From assembly GCA_013127575.1 (NCBI GenBank), contig CP053418.1, positions 1,550,001 to 1,614,000 of the forward strand: a stretch of DNA of 64,000 bases, given 5' to 3'. Within the stretch, counting starts at the first letter, position 1, and every line of letters begins with the position of its first letter. The stretch comes from Ramlibacter terrae (lineage in GTDB: Bacteria > Pseudomonadota > Gammaproteobacteria > Burkholderiales > Burkholderiaceae_C). Of this stretch, positions 63,079-64,000 are shown one piece after another. The notes beneath the pieces were generated by a model that made no database searches, had not been told where the DNA came from, and saw nothing but the letters and a program-made list of their open reading frames with translations. A program made the translations under genes and the position numbers.

Positions 63079-64000
63079 ATGAGACGCACCCCACCTATTC
63101 CCAACCTTCCGCACCGGGAGCGTGCCTCGACCGGGGTTCCCGGCCTCGACGACGTTCTCGGTGGCGGGCTGCCCACGAACCACGTGTACCTGGTGGAGGG
63201 CGACCCCGGATCGGGCAAGACCACGCTCGGGTTGCACTTCCTGCGGGAAGGCGTGCGCAACGACGAGCGCGGGCTGTATGTCACCTTGTCGGAAACCGCC
63301 GCCGAACTCGGCACGGTGGCGGCCTCGCACGGCTGGTCCCTCGACGGGATCGAGCTGTTCGAGCTGGTCAGCAGCGAAGGCCTGAGCCCCGAACTGGAGC
63401 AGTCGATCCTGCACCCCTCGCAGGTGGAACTGGGCGAGACGGTGCGCGGCGTCATCGCCGCCGTCGAACGCCTGCAGCCGCAGCGTGTCGTGTTCGACAG
63501 CCTGTCCGAAATGCGCCTGCTGGCGCAGGACCCGCTGCGTTACCGCCGCCGGTGCTGGCGCTCAAGAAATTCTTCTCCGACCACCACTGCACGGTGCTGA
63601 TGCTGGACGACCGCTCCAGCCGCGACACCGACCAGCAGCTGCACAGCATCGCGCACGGCGTGATCGCGCTGGAACAGGCCGTCGACCAGTACGGGCCCGA
63701 GCGGCGGCGGTTGCGCGTCATGAAGATGCGCGGCATCCGCTTCCGCGGCGGCGAACACGACTTCGTGCTGGACACCGGCGGGCTGTCGGTGTTCCCGCGG
63801 CTGGTCGCGTCGGAACATGGCGAAGATGCCCCGCTGACGGTCAAGAGCACCGGCGTGGCCAAGCTCGACTCGCTGATGGGCGGCGGCCTGTCCCGCGGCA
63901 GCAACATGCTGTTCACCGGCCCGTCCGGCGTCGGCAAGACGACCACCGCCATCGCGGCCACCGTCGCCGCGCTGCGGCGCGGCGAAAGCGCCGCCTACTA
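63079..64000 (+). CDS. KaiC-like double-domain ATPase (3' end outside the window)
   Basis: RadA/KaiC-family protein, 307 codons visible. First domain: STGVPGLDDVLGGGLPTNHVYLVEGDPGSGKTTLGL (Walker A), LYVTLSETAAEL, then RVVFDSLSEMRLL (Walker B). A second domain begins at about residue 255 with KSTGVAKLDSLMGGGLSRGSNM and GPSGVGKTTTAI. Outside cyanobacteria such proteins are usually beside a histidine kinase and act in stress or light signalling; no such gene is visible before the window ends. One break at 63549 (CCAGG read as CCGG). Confidence 0.88.

Overview
The window looks like a piece of chromosome from a Burkholderiales bacterium, most likely Comamonadaceae (a Ramlibacter/Variovorax-like soil organism). 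The basis is the high GC content, Bug-type and TRAP-type binding proteins, paired DUF1631 proteins, tamA/tamB, an Entner-Doudoroff pair, and closely packed genes that often overlap by ATGA or GTGA. No rRNA, tRNA, phage, insertion sequence or CRISPR array was seen.

The main technical point is that about two thirds of the genes are broken by apparent one- or two-base losses (rarely gains), and many carry odd substitutions. When each gene is realigned by eye to its family, almost every event falls in a CCWGG pentamer (CCTGG read as CTGG, CCGG or CCCGG; CCAGG read as CCGG, CCAG or CGGG). This is best read as systematic sequencing error at methylated CCWGG sites. Such genes are therefore given as one CDS over the full span with the frame breaks noted, not as pseudogenes.

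Layout: 0-2 kb, TetR/RND efflux operon. 2-6.1 kb, housekeeping and stress genes (YdcF-like, msrA, guanidinium exporter, pdxH, MocA-like transferase, sodC, ChaC-like). 6.2-8.7 kb, edd-eda. 9-14.8 kb, gloA, tamA, tamB. 14.8-17.7 kb, thioesterase/MarR/MFS and two tandem ribbon-helix-helix proteins. 17.7-26.4 kb, a sugar-acid (galactonate-type) island: SDR, dgoA and dgoK on the minus strand, divergent from a dehydrogenase, cupin, GntR regulator, DctQMP TRAP importer and an enolase-superfamily dehydratase on the plus strand. 26.4-28.2 kb, LysR, DUF2917 and SRPBCC genes. 28.2-41.8 kb, a pentose/hexose oxidation island: dehydratase-chvE-gguA-gguB-fadR run leftward; SDR, lactonase, a keto-deoxy-sugar-acid dehydratase and the ytfQRT-yjfF importer run rightward from a shared regulatory region with two TAGTCnGACTA operators.

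41.8-50.6 kb holds an NAD(P)-binding protein, rhlE, and two DUF1631 proteins on either side of ettA. 50.8-53.5 kb has a GIY-YIG-like protein, OsmC, a GntR regulator and a lytic transglycosylase. 53.5-56.8 kb has a membrane-anchored TAXI protein, an S58 peptidase, DUF411 and DUF883. After three consecutive hairpins come a CDF exporter and a CadR-like MerR regulator (57-58 kb), then a DOPA-dioxygenase-like protein, a Bug/NeuA-like/surface-sugar operon, an acyl-CoA ligase and a double-domain KaiC-like ATPase cut by the window end.

Many genes have no Shine-Dalgarno sequence and instead carry a -10-like hexamer 6-8 bases before the start codon, which suggests frequent leaderless transcription.
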